64,000 nt of DNA from Streptomyces sp. SN-593 (GTDB taxonomy: Bacteria; Actinomycetota; Actinomycetes; Streptomycetales; Streptomycetaceae). Made by a program: the position numbers and the translations under genes. A model generated the notes under the pieces. It saw only the letters and a list, made by a program, of their open reading frames with translations, made no database searches and was not told the DNA's origin. The DNA is taken from NCBI RefSeq assembly GCF_016756395.1, contig NZ_AP018365.1, positions 8,063,501 to 8,127,500 on the forward strand, in the 5' to 3' direction. Shown here piece after piece: positions 46,584 to 55,186 of the stretch (positions are counted from its first letter, which is position 1; each line of letters opens with the position of its first letter).

Positions 46584-47396
46584 ATGACCGCCCCCACGCC
46601 CACCGCCGGTCCCACCGACGCCCTGCACCCCTGGCTACAGGCCCTGCACGCCAGTTCCGCACGCCTGGCCGGCACCGTCGTGCCCCTGTCCGAGCAGGAC
46701 CTGAGCCGGCCCTCGATGGCCGACGGATGGACCGTCGCCCAGGTCCTGTCCCACCTCGGCAGCGCCGCCGAGATCTCCACCACCCTGCTCGAACGCGGCA
46801 TCGCGGGCGACGGACAGGGGCCGAGCCGGGAGGAGGCGCAGCCGGTGTGGGAGCGGTGGAACGCCCTGTCCCCGCCCGCGCAGCGGGAGGCATGGCTGGC
46901 CGCCGACGCCCGCCACCTGCGCCTGCTGGACTCCCTCGACGCCGGTCGGCGGCAGTCGGTACGCGTCCCGTACTTCGCCGGGCCGCTCGACGTCCCCGCC
47001 TACGCCGGCTACCGGCTGTCGGAACACTCCGTGCACGCCTGGGACGTCGAAGCCGCCCTCACCCCGGGGGCGACGATCCCGCGGGCGGAGGTGGAACTGC
47101 TGTGGGAGCGGCTGGACCTGGTCGCCACCCGCTTCCGCGACGCCGACACCCTCACCCGCCTCGGCCCCGCGCAGTTCACCCTCCACCTCACCGACCCCGG
47201 CCGCACCGTGCTGCTGGACCTCGGAGCCGAGGTCCACCTGTACCCGTGCGAGCCGGCCGGGCCGGCCGGCTCCCTCACCGGCACCGCGGAGGCGGTCCTG
47301 CGGCTCGTCTACGGGCGCTCCCGCCCCACGGACGCCCTCGCGGCCGCCGGAGCCGTGACCCGGGCCGACCTCCAGGCGCTCTTCCCCGGGTTCTGA
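46584..47396 (+). CDS. Maleylpyruvate isomerase-like mycothiol-dependent protein
   Basis: Protein of 270 residues with a DinB/MDMPI-type four-helix N-terminal domain (WTVAQVLSHLGSAAE with a metal-ligand His, later YRLSEHSVHAWDVEAAL with two His) and a small C-terminal domain (FTLHLTDPGRTVLLDL). Such proteins use mycothiol and a divalent metal. It starts 11 nt after the crotonase with GAAGGG upstream, so the pair may act on an aromatic ring-cleavage or CoA intermediate. Confidence 0.87.
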   Translation: MTAPTPTAGPTDALHPWLQALHASSARLAGTVVPLSEQDLSRPSMADGWTVAQVLSHLGSAAEISTTLLERGIAGDGQGPSREEAQPVWERWNALSPPAQREAWLAADARHLRLLDSLDAGRRQSVRVPYFAGPLDVPAYAGYRLSEHSVHAWDVEAALTPGATIPRAEVELLWERLDLVATRFRDADTLTRLGPAQFTLHLTDPGRTVLLDLGAEVHLYPCEPAGPAGSLTGTAEAVLRLVYGRSRPTDALAAAGAVTRADLQALFPGF

Positions 47397-47443
47397 CCCG
47401 GGTTCCGACCCGCCCACGGCCGACCGCCCACCTCCCGCCGCCC

Positions 47444-47469
47444 GAACCGCGGGCGCCGACCCGCGGTTC
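47444..47469. terminator. Hairpin at a convergent gene end
   Basis: Inverted repeat gaaccgcggg / cccgcggttc (10 bp, 6-nt loop). The right arm overlaps the stop codon of the leftward ATPase gene by two bases, so it can end both transcripts. Confidence 0.6.
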
Positions 47470-47929
47470 ACCCGGTGGGGTGCCGCGCCCCCTTCAGGGC
47501 GATCCGGGCGTGGACGCGTTTGCCCCCGGGGACGGCTTCGGCCTCGAAGGCGGAGCACAGGCGCGCGACGATCTCGATGCCGTGGCCCCCGATGCGGTCG
47601 GGATCGCGGGGGAACCGCTGCGGGAGCTGGGAGCTGGTGTCCCAGACGGTGACCTCCACCTCCCTGGCGGTGCAGGCCAGGTCCAGCAGGCGGGCGCCGC
47701 TGTCGTGGCGGGCGGCGTTGGTGACCAGCTCGCTCACCACGAGCATGACGTCCCCGGCGGTCTGGTCCGAGAGCGCGGCCGCCTCCTCGGGGATGTCCGC
47801 CAGGAAGGCGCGGGTCAGGTCGCGGGCCGCGCCGATGCTGTCGGGGACGTCGCCGTACGCGGCGCGCCGGTGCAGCACCAGGTCGGGGCGTTCGGGCAGT
47901 GGGACCCGAGCGAAGGGATGGTCGGTCAC
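47468..47929 (-). CDS. RsbW-like ATP-binding anti-sigma kinase
   Basis: Protein of 153 residues with a lone HATPase_c fold: N-box VVSELVTNAARHD, DTSSQLP, and GGHGIEIVARL with the ATP-lid glycines. Streptomyces has many such kinases; they phosphorylate STAS antagonists or bind sigma factors. Start GTG 47929 has a weak site. The divergent STAS gene 210 nt away is the obvious partner. Confidence 0.88.
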   Translation of the reverse strand: MTDHPFARVPLPERPDLVLHRRAAYGDVPDSIGAARDLTRAFLADIPEEAAALSDQTAGDVMLVVSELVTNAARHDSGARLLDLACTAREVEVTVWDTSSQLPQRFPRDPDRIGGHGIEIVARLCSAFEAEAVPGGKRVHARIALKGARHPTG

Positions 47930-48083
47930 CGGCGTCGCCCCAGCCGTCTCGTCGGAAATGCCGTGATCGCCATGTGCCTACCCCCCGGAAGTCGTTTGCC
48001 ACGGTACGCCGCCGAGCAGTCTGACTGCGAGCCGCGCCGGCACCCCGTTCCCTCGAACACGAGAGCGGCTCGCACGGGCGCCA

Positions 48084-48094
48084 GGGGGTAAGAT
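48084..48094 (+). promoter_or_regulatory. Possible SigB-type -10 element
   Basis: GGGGTAA lies about 48 nt upstream of the STAS gene and resembles the GGGTAT -10 of Streptomyces stress sigma factors. A -35 match (ggct, 15 nt upstream) is poor, so this is only a hint. Confidence 0.25.
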
Positions 48095-48139
48095 CACGGG
48101 CGACCGATCCATGATCAGCCAGATGGGGAGAGCGTCTGC

Positions 48140-48520
48140 ATGGGGCAAGTCGACGAGCTCGGAGCGGCCGGCGACCGCGCGCGGCTGACGGTGTCCGCCC
48201 GGAGCACCGAGGACGGCGCGCAGATCGTCTGCGCCGCCGGCGAGCTGGACCTGGAAGGCGGCGCGGTCCTCGAACCCGTCCTGGACCGCGCGCTGAGCGC
48301 CGACCCCGCGCCCCGCCTGGTGGCCGTGGACGCCACCGGGGTCACCTTCTGCGACTCCAGCGGACTGAACCTGCTGCTGCGCATCCGCCAGGAAGCCGAG
48401 GAACGCTCCGTCCCGCTCCACCTGGCCGGCCTCACCGACCCGGTCCTGCGCGTGCTGGAGATCACCGGCGCCGACTCCCTCTTCTCCATCCACGCCCAGC
48501 TCGACCAGGCGCTGGCCTGA
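48140..48520 (+). CDS. STAS-domain anti-anti-sigma factor
   Basis: SpoIIAA/RsbV-like protein of 126 residues: AGELDLEGGAVLEPVLD, then the switch site TFCDSSGLNLLL with the phosphorylatable Ser. The RsbW-like kinase encoded divergently and the PP2C phosphatases of the region, for example that at 25824-28370, are potential partners. ATG 48140 is preceded by GGGGAG. Confidence 0.92.
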   Translation: MGQVDELGAAGDRARLTVSARSTEDGAQIVCAAGELDLEGGAVLEPVLDRALSADPAPRLVAVDATGVTFCDSSGLNLLLRIRQEAEERSVPLHLAGLTDPVLRVLEITGADSLFSIHAQLDQALA

Positions 48521-48526
48521 CCGCCG

Positions 48527-48573
48527 GCCGCCCCGCGCGGCAAGCGGCGCCCGCCGGGCGCCGCAGGGGCGGC
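48527..48573. terminator. Nested hairpin between convergent genes
   Basis: An inner inverted repeat gcggcgcccg / cgggcgccgc (48544-48564) is flanked by outer arms gccgcccc / ggggcggc (48527-48534 and 48566-48573). It lies directly after the STAS gene and before the convergent MFS gene end. Confidence 0.6.
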
Positions 48574-48674
48574 TCCCGCCCCCGGGACGATCGCCAAGGG
48601 CACCGACGCGTCGGGGCCGCCGCGGTCCTGGACGACCGGGGCGAGTCGCCCGAGCGGCGAACCGGTCTCGCGGC

Positions 48675-50075
48675 TCATCCGTGCCCGCGCCCCGCGAGAA
48701 GTCTCCCGGCGCCGGCCGCCGCCGTCAGGCAGGCCGCCGCCGCGACCCACAGGGCGACCGGCGTGCCGGTGCGCAGTCCGCCGGCGACGAGCGCGCCGAG
48801 CAGGGCGACGCCGATGACGCCCCCGGTCTGCCGGGCGGTGTTCAACGCGCTGGACCCCATGTTCCTGTGCTCGTCGGGGAGGTACGACATGACCGCGAGC
48901 GTCTGTGCCGGCGCGACGAGGCTCTGCCCGAACGCGAAGACGGCGAGCCCGCCGGCGACCACGGGATACGGCGACGCGACGGCGCCGGCGCCCAGGACGG
49001 CGAGGCCCAGCGCGCAGACCACCATGCCGACGCCGATGGCGGCGCGCGGCCCGTACCGGTGGACGAAGCGGCCGCCGACGAACGCGGAGGTGACGGTGGC
49101 GACGACGGTCAGGGGCAGGAAGGCCAGACCGGTCGTCAGCGGTGTGTAGTGCCGTAGGCGCTGGAAGTCGAAGGTGCAGACGATCAGCATGCCGTAGAGG
49201 GTGAAGTTGTAGACGGCGCCGCCGAGCAGTCCGGCGAGAACCGGCCGGGCGCGCAGGACGGACGGCGGCACCAGCACCTGGCGGCCGGTGTGTGCGCCGT
49301 GCGACTGGACGGCCAGGAAGGCGCCGAACACCACGGCCCCGCCGGTCAGGGCGACGATGACGAGCGGGGAGGCCCAGCCGTAGAGGGCGGACCCGACCAG
49401 TCCCCAGACCACGGCGCCCAGGCTGACGACCGCCAGCGCCTGGCCGGCCGGGTCGAAGCCGACACGATGGCGGGTGGTCTCCTCGACATGGCCGAGCAGG
49501 AGCCGGGCGGTGAGGAGGGTGACGGGGACGTTGAGGAGGAAGACGCTGCGCCAGCCGAGTGTGTCGACCAGGACGCCGGACAGCAGCGGCCCCACCATGA
49601 AGCCGATGCCGCCGGCGCTCACCCAGACCGCGACCGCTCTCGCCCGGGCCGCGGCGTCGGTGTACGCACGGGTGATCAGCGTCAGCGGTGCGGGAGCCAG
49701 CAGCGCCGCGCCGACGCCCTGCGCCGCACGCGCGGCGACCAGCAGCGCCGCGGACGCCGTCACCGCGCAGACCAGCGAGGCCACCGCGAAGACGCCCAGG
49801 CCGATCAGGTAGGCCCGCCGCGCGCCGATGCGGTCACCGAGCCGCCCTGCCGACAGCAGCAGCACGGCGAACACCAGGGTGTAGGCGTCCACGATCCACA
49901 GTCCGGTCGCCGGTCCCGCGTGCAGGTCGGCGCGGATGGTGGGGACCGCGACGTTGACGACGTTGGCCTCCATCACGATCAGTGCCGTGCCCAGGCACAT
50001 CCCGGCCAGGCCGAGCGCCGGCCGTCGCCCGAGGGGGACTGCCGCAGGCTGCTGCTGGGTGAGGTCTGCCACCAC
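48675..50075 (-). CDS. MFS drug-efflux transporter (DHA2, 14 helices)
   Basis: Membrane transporter of 466 residues with about 14 hydrophobic segments. Motif A is GRLGDRIGARRAYLIG and motif C-like sequence GGIGFMVGPLLSGVLVDTLGWRSVF; a motif D-like VPTIRADL is near the N-terminus. It is a proton-driven exporter of drug-like compounds. GTG 50075 follows AAAGGACC. The TetR gene lies 79 nt upstream on the same strand, so the pair is probably co-transcribed and repressed by TetR. Confidence 0.92.
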   Translation of the reverse strand: MVADLTQQQPAAVPLGRRPALGLAGMCLGTALIVMEANVVNVAVPTIRADLHAGPATGLWIVDAYTLVFAVLLLSAGRLGDRIGARRAYLIGLGVFAVASLVCAVTASAALLVAARAAQGVGAALLAPAPLTLITRAYTDAAARARAVAVWVSAGGIGFMVGPLLSGVLVDTLGWRSVFLLNVPVTLLTARLLLGHVEETTRHRVGFDPAGQALAVVSLGAVVWGLVGSALYGWASPLVIVALTGGAVVFGAFLAVQSHGAHTGRQVLVPPSVLRARPVLAGLLGGAVYNFTLYGMLIVCTFDFQRLRHYTPLTTGLAFLPLTVVATVTSAFVGGRFVHRYGPRAAIGVGMVVCALGLAVLGAGAVASPYPVVAGGLAVFAFGQSLVAPAQTLAVMSYLPDEHRNMGSSALNTARQTGGVIGVALLGALVAGGLRTGTPVALWVAAAACLTAAAGAGRLLAGRGHG

Positions 50076-50154
50076 CGGTGGGTCCTTTCCGTGTCGACGC
50101 CGCGCCGGATGCGGGACGGCGATCCGTCGGCCGGCCGCGCCTGCGGCCCCGGGC

Positions 50155-50733
50155 CTACCGGTCGGCGAGTCGGAGCAGGGCCAGAGCGCCCTGGACGGCC
50201 CGTTCGTACGGCTCGGCGGACGCCTCCGCCCGTGCGAGGGTGTAGCCGCCCTGGACGACGGCCGCCAACGTGCTCGCCGTCCGCACGGCGTCCAGGTCCG
50301 CGGCGAACTCCCCGGCGTTCCTGCCGTCCTCCAGCGCGGACACCAGGCACTCGTGCAGGACCGCGAAGGTCTCGCGCGCGGGCTCCCGCAGCCGGCCGTC
50401 CGCCGCGATCTCGGGGTCCGCCACCAGACGGCCGACGGGGCAGCCGCGCAGCGCGTCGCGCTCGCGCAGCAGGTAGGCCGAGATGCGCTCGTAGGCGGAG
50501 CCCTCCTGGGCGAAGCACGCCCTGATGTCCCGCTGCATCTGCTCGGCGCTGCGCTGTTCGGCCGCCAGGACCAGGTCCGGCTTGCCCTGGAAGTGGTGGT
50601 ACATGCTGCCCTGGCCCACGCCGGAGGCGCGCCAGATCGCGGTGGGACTCGTGCCGACGTAGCCCCGCTCCCAGAGCAGTTCCCGGGTTCCCTCGATCAG
50701 ACGCTCACGGGCGTCACGTGGTGGTTCCGTCAC
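50155..50733 (-). CDS. TetR-family regulator of the MFS exporter
   Basis: Regulator of 192 residues: helix-turn-helix ERLIEGTRELLWERGYVGTSPTAIWRASGVGQGSMYHHFQGKPDL, then a ligand domain with a C-terminal TetR_C-like helix set. GTG 50733 is preferred; an in-frame ATG at 50748 overlaps the palindromic operator and would add five residues. It probably represses itself and the exporter downstream until a drug-like ligand binds. Confidence 0.9.
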   Translation of the reverse strand: MTEPPRDARERLIEGTRELLWERGYVGTSPTAIWRASGVGQGSMYHHFQGKPDLVLAAEQRSAEQMQRDIRACFAQEGSAYERISAYLLRERDALRGCPVGRLVADPEIAADGRLREPARETFAVLHECLVSALEDGRNAGEFAADLDAVRTASTLAAVVQGGYTLARAEASAEPYERAVQGALALLRLADR

Positions 50734-50745
50734 GGCGTCACCATA

Positions 50746-50757
50746 CATACATGTATG
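50746..50757. promoter_or_regulatory. TetR operator CATACATGTATG
   Basis: Perfect 12-bp palindrome just upstream of the TetR start, within ccatacatacatgtatgg. ATACATGTAT cores are typical of TetR sites in front of actinomycete efflux genes. Confidence 0.7.
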
Positions 50758-51051
50758 GATGGACGCCAGCCGCCCGATGCCCGCGGTGCGGCGAACCACG
50801 GGAAAACGGTCGAAAAGGGGTTCGGCGTCCTCCTGTCGGGCATGCGCGGGATGCGCGGGGGCCCGAGGGGCCTTCACCGGAGCCGTGGCGGCGGCTCCCG
50901 GCCCGGAGGCCGGACCGGGAAGCACGGTGCCGGCCCGGGGCCGGCGGTCTCGTCGCCACAGGCGGCCCAGCGCGCGACGCGACACGACAGAGGACGGGGC
51001 GGGCGCCCTCGGTCCGACCCGGTCCGGACACGCACCACACAGGAGGACATC
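50758..51051. other. Gap upstream of the CBS gene
   Basis: About 290 nt between the TetR operator and the CBS-domain gene. Beyond the AGGAGG ribosome site at 51041-51046 I see no gene, repeat or convincing promoter. Confidence 0.5.
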
Positions 51052-51495
51052 ATGGCGTCAGCCAGCAGCATGACCGCACGGGACATCATGTCCGCCGAAG
51101 TCCAGTGCGTCGGCGAGCACCAGTCGCTCCTCGACGCCGCCACGACGATGCGGGACCAGCAGGTCGGCTGCGTTCCGATCTGTGGCGACGACAACCGTCT
51201 CAAGGGGTTGATCACCGACCGCGACATCGTCATCGGCTGCGTCGCCGAGGGCGGGGACCCCGCGGCGACCCCCGCCGGCAGCCTCGGCGGCGAACTGCAC
51301 TGGATCGACGCGCAGGCCCCCGCCCGGGAGGCGCTGGAGATCATGGAGGGGCACCGGATCAAGCGGCTGCCGGTCATCGACGTGGACGACGGCCACCGCC
51401 TGTGCGGCATGATCACCGAGGCCGACCTCGCCAGGAACCTCTCGGACGAGCAGATCGCGGAGTTCGCGAGCAAGGTCTACGCCACCGCCGGCTGA
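51052..51495 (+). CDS. Twin CBS-domain protein
   Basis: Protein of 147 residues made of two CBS motifs (TARDIMSAEVQCV...GLITDRDIVI and HWIDAQAPAREALEIM...GMITEADLARNL). Such free-standing pairs bind adenine nucleotides and act as energy or stress sensors. ATG 51052 follows AGGAGG closely. It has no clear operon partner; the next gene is convergent. Confidence 0.92.
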   Translation: MASASSMTARDIMSAEVQCVGEHQSLLDAATTMRDQQVGCVPICGDDNRLKGLITDRDIVIGCVAEGGDPAATPAGSLGGELHWIDAQAPAREALEIMEGHRIKRLPVIDVDDGHRLCGMITEADLARNLSDEQIAEFASKVYATAG

Positions 51496-51537
51496 CCTGC
51501 CCGCCGCTTGCGCGGAGGGGCCGGCGCGCGCACCGCC

Positions 51538-51587
51538 GCCCGGGTCGCCGGTCCGGCACGGTAGGCCGCCGGACCGGCGACCCGGGC
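51538..51587. terminator. 20-bp hairpin between convergent genes
   Basis: Perfect 20-bp inverted repeat (51538-51557 and 51568-51587) with a 10-nt loop, between the CBS gene and the GH65 gene. It is a strong bidirectional terminator candidate. Confidence 0.8.
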
Positions 51588-51608
51588 TCCCCTGAAATCG
51601 GCGACCGC

Positions 51609-54600
51609 TCAGTCCACCGCCAGGCTGTCGATGTTGACGCTGCCGGAGTCGGCGGAGCCGACCGTCAGGGAGATCGGGTCGTCCCCGGCCGGCAGGTCGA
51701 CGGGAACGGTGACCGTCGACCAGGTCTCCCAGCCACCGGTGACCGGCAGCTCCACCTGCTGATCAGCTCCCCCGGCCGTGAGGGTGATCGTCCGGGTGAC
51801 GTTCTCCAGCGGCGGGCGCTGACCCCCGAGGGAGTTGGCGTAGCGGATGGTGACGGCGCGGGGGCCGGCGGCCGGAACATCCACCGCGACGGTGTCGGAG
51901 GCCCCGGTGTACCAGCCGGCCACGAAGCCGCCGCCGGTGTAGCCGCCGTGATCGCTCGCCACCTGCGCGCCACCGCTGAGCGCGCCGTCCTCGGCTTCGA
52001 CGGTCGAGCCCAGCGGCGACGGCGTCACGACCGGGAGGACCGTGGCGGCCGTCTGCGTGTCCCGTCCGGCGGTGCCGTCCCAACTGGTGGTGGCGGTGAG
52101 CCGGGCGGCCGTGGTCGCCTGCCCCGCGGGCGGGGTGACCGTCCATCCGAGGTCGGCGTGGCCGTCCCTGGCGATGGTGACCGGACCGGGGTCAGCGCTG
52201 ACCTGCCAGCCGTCCGGCACGCGCAGCCTGCTCTCCACGCGGCGTGCGTCGGTGCCGCCGACGGAGGTGAGGGCCAGGTGCACGGTGGCGGTCCTTCCGG
52301 GCGAGGTGCCCTCGGCCGTCAGCACCGCGGTGAGGTCGGCCGCCTGCGCCCGGGGCACGGACAGCGTGGCGACCGACGCGGGCACCGCGCCGTCGAACGA
52401 CAGGCGCACCGCGGTGGCCTCGGTCCGGCTCCACCGCGCCACGAGGTCGCCCAGCGCCGGAACGGCGCCCTGGTCCACCTGGTGCCAGGTCGTGCCCGAG
52501 CCGTCCTGGACCTCGACGGTGTACGTGTCCGGGCGCCCGGTGCCCCACCGCACACGGAGGTGGTCGGTGAGGCTGCGGCCGGACAGGGCGACCTGGAGGG
52601 ACGAGGAGCCGGCCGAAGCCGTCCACGTGGTGGTGTCGTTGCCGTCCACGGCGCCGGCGGGGGGCATCGCGGGTTGCGCGGACGCGGCCGATGCCGTCTG
52701 GCAGCGGGCGAGGTCGTCGGTGGCGGCCCGGTCGGGACGCGCGGTCGGAAGGGACAGCGGCCGGCCGCGGGTGAGGCGCTCGGCACCGTCGGGCGTGCGG
52801 ACGGTGACGGCCCGGCCCGACGTGAGAGCCACCGTGGTGGTCCTCGCACCGATGCGCACGTCCAGCCGGCTGCCGCGGTACTGGATTCCGGCCAGCGTGA
52901 CACCGGAAGCGAGCTGCGGGGGAAGGGTGGGTGCCAGCGCCAGGCCGTCGCTGTTCCACCGGATGCCGCCGAAGCCGTTGAGGAAGGTCTGGAGGAAGCC
53001 GCCGGCTCCGGTGGCGAAGGTGAACGCCGGTCCGGTGCCGCCCCCTTGGAGCGGCACGTCGCCCTGGGTCTCGGAGAACTGGCGGAACGGCCCCTTCACG
53101 TAGGGCTGGTAGGAGTTCTCGAACAGCGTGTAGTCCAGGCAGCCGGGCTGCTGGATCTGCGCGGCGACCACCGACTCCACCGAGTCCGTCATGGCCGGGC
53201 CGTTGACGTCGGTGACCGGCATGTAGCGGTCGAGGTCCGCCGCGGCCGACGACGGGTCGGTGACGTAGCCCAGCGGGTAGGCGAGCATGACCGTGTCGGC
53301 CTGTTTGACGGTCTGGTCGGTGTAGCCGGCGTACTCGGGGTGGCTGCCGTCGGCGTCCGTGGGCACCGCGATGCCGTCGGCGATCGTCGCCCACGCCGGG
53401 TCCGGCCTCTGGTGCAGCACGGCGGCCGCGGCCGCGGCGTTCCTCAGGGCGAGAACGGCGCCCGCGTTGGTGGTGGCGTTGTCGTCGACGTGCTCGTGGT
53501 ACTCGTCGGGGCCGGTGACGCCGTCGATGTGGTAGCGGCCGTCCGCTCCCTTCGTGGCCCGGCTCGCCCAGAACGCGGCGACGTCCCTCAACACGGGGTA
53601 GCCGTGGTCCCTGAGCCACTCGGTGTCCCCGGTGGCCTGGTAGTACTGCCACTGCGCGAGCGCGATGTCGCCCTCCAGGTGGTCCTCGAAGGTGACGCAC
53701 ATCGGGTGGCCGAGGTCGCCGCAGACGCCGCCGGGCCCGTTGTCCCAGGCCCAGATCCCTCCGGCGTAGCCGTTGCTCCGCGCGTCGGCCTCGGCCTGTG
53801 CCCGGGTCCGCGAGCGGAACATCACGATGGACCTGGCGAGTTCGGGATGGAAGGCGAGCAGCGACGGGAACATCCAGGTGTCCGCGTCCCAGAAGATGTC
53901 GCCGTTGTAGTCCTGGCTGGTCAGGCCGGCGGGCGGGATGCTCCACGAACTGCCGGCGCGCAGGCTGGAGTACAGCGTGTAGAACGACATGTCGATGTCG
54001 GCCTGCAGGTCGGTGTCACCGGCCGCCAGGATGTTGGGCCTCCACAGCGCGGCCCAGTCCGCGTCGTGCCGCGCGGTGAGCTTCGACCAGCCCTCGCGGA
54101 CCGCGTCCCGGACGGTGGCGGCCGCGGTGGCAGCCGGGTCACCGGGATCGTCGGAGGTCGCGATCCCGACGTACTTGGTCACCGTGTAGGTGGCGCCCGC
54201 GGTGACGGGCAGCGTCCACTTCTCGCCCGCGGTGGCCGCGTCGTCCGAGGGCTGCGCGGCGGTGCGGGCGGAGACCGTCGTGCCCGGGCCGGCCACGAGC
54301 CGCTGCGTCTCCGCGACGCGGGTGTCGTCGCCCGGCGTGGTGAGCTGGACGGTCGCGGTGTCCGCGGCGGTGTCCACGGCACGGGAGGTGGCGTTGACAC
54401 CCTGGGCGCCGGCGCCGTCCAGGAGCGCGGACAGGTCCAGGTCCCCGGTCCACCGCGGGGTGACGGTGAGGCGGACCTGCCCGAGGTGTTCGAGCGAGCG
54501 GTTGGCGAGCACGTCGACGCGTACGCCGGTGGCCTTGCCGTCCTCGGGTGTCCAGGTCATCGAGGTGTCGACGGCGCCGTGCGCGAGGTCCAGGCGCTGC

Positions 54601-55061
54601 CGGTAGCCGCTGATCCGGTCCTGCGGCACGGCGGCGTCCAGGGTGTGGCCGTCCACGCCGAGGGCCATCGTGGTCCAGGTGGGGAGCGAGGCCATGTACT
54701 CCATGCCGGGCACGGAGGAGGTCAGGCCCTTGTCGTAGACGCCGGCGACCATGGAGGTGGTCAGCCGCTGCTTGGGCTGCTGGTCCAACTGGTAGCCGGC
54801 CGGCCCGAGGTCGCCCTGGTAGCCCTGGCCGACGGCGGGCAGGCGCTCGCCCAGGTAGCCGTTGCCGACGAAGGGCGTCCTGGTGATGTCCTGGGCCGCG
54901 TAGGAGTTGCTGGTCAGCGTCCACGGGTCGCCGGTGGCCGTGGGGCCGTGGGGCGGCCCGGCCCCGGTCGGGGGCTGGCCGGCCGCGGCCGCCGTGCTGG
55001 AGGTGGCCGCCGTCGCGATCAGCGCGGCGGCGATCGCCGCGGCTCGGCCGGCTCTGCGCAT
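51609..55061 (-). CDS. Secreted GH65 glycosidase with carbohydrate-binding domains
   Basis: Enzyme of 1150 residues. Signal peptide 1-28; GH65 N-terminal beta-sandwich (about 45-290); an (alpha/alpha)6 catalytic domain with Glu520 in GPDEYHEHVDDN as probable general acid; the GH65 C-terminal cap; an F5/8-type C domain (about 790-880); a NEW3-like domain; and a C-terminal CBM35-like module (VEAEDGALSGGA to the end). Secreted GH65 enzymes of this shape are acid trehalase-like hydrolases; other alpha-glucosides such as kojibiose are possible. ATG 55061 follows GGAGGA. The companion glycosidase gene is 125 nt upstream. Confidence 0.9.
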   Translation of the reverse strand: MRRAGRAAAIAAALIATAATSSTAAAAGQPPTGAGPPHGPTATGDPWTLTSNSYAAQDITRTPFVGNGYLGERLPAVGQGYQGDLGPAGYQLDQQPKQRLTTSMVAGVYDKGLTSSVPGMEYMASLPTWTTMALGVDGHTLDAAVPQDRISGYRQRLDLAHGAVDTSMTWTPEDGKATGVRVDVLANRSLEHLGQVRLTVTPRWTGDLDLSALLDGAGAQGVNATSRAVDTAADTATVQLTTPGDDTRVAETQRLVAGPGTTVSARTAAQPSDDAATAGEKWTLPVTAGATYTVTKYVGIATSDDPGDPAATAAATVRDAVREGWSKLTARHDADWAALWRPNILAAGDTDLQADIDMSFYTLYSSLRAGSSWSIPPAGLTSQDYNGDIFWDADTWMFPSLLAFHPELARSIVMFRSRTRAQAEADARSNGYAGGIWAWDNGPGGVCGDLGHPMCVTFEDHLEGDIALAQWQYYQATGDTEWLRDHGYPVLRDVAAFWASRATKGADGRYHIDGVTGPDEYHEHVDDNATTNAGAVLALRNAAAAAAVLHQRPDPAWATIADGIAVPTDADGSHPEYAGYTDQTVKQADTVMLAYPLGYVTDPSSAAADLDRYMPVTDVNGPAMTDSVESVVAAQIQQPGCLDYTLFENSYQPYVKGPFRQFSETQGDVPLQGGGTGPAFTFATGAGGFLQTFLNGFGGIRWNSDGLALAPTLPPQLASGVTLAGIQYRGSRLDVRIGARTTTVALTSGRAVTVRTPDGAERLTRGRPLSLPTARPDRAATDDLARCQTASAASAQPAMPPAGAVDGNDTTTWTASAGSSSLQVALSGRSLTDHLRVRWGTGRPDTYTVEVQDGSGTTWHQVDQGAVPALGDLVARWSRTEATAVRLSFDGAVPASVATLSVPRAQAADLTAVLTAEGTSPGRTATVHLALTSVGGTDARRVESRLRVPDGWQVSADPGPVTIARDGHADLGWTVTPPAGQATTAARLTATTSWDGTAGRDTQTAATVLPVVTPSPLGSTVEAEDGALSGGAQVASDHGGYTGGGFVAGWYTGASDTVAVDVPAAGPRAVTIRYANSLGGQRPPLENVTRTITLTAGGADQQVELPVTGGWETWSTVTVPVDLPAGDDPISLTVGSADSGSVNIDSLAVD

Positions 55062-55186
55062 CACGGTTGTTCCTCCGGTTGGGTGAAGGGGCGGCGTCCG
55101 TGAGTGCGCGGACGCCGTGCACGGGGCGGCACGGTCACGCGGTGATCGGGCCGCCCCGAAGTTGACGGGCGTGGAACAGCGGGCGG

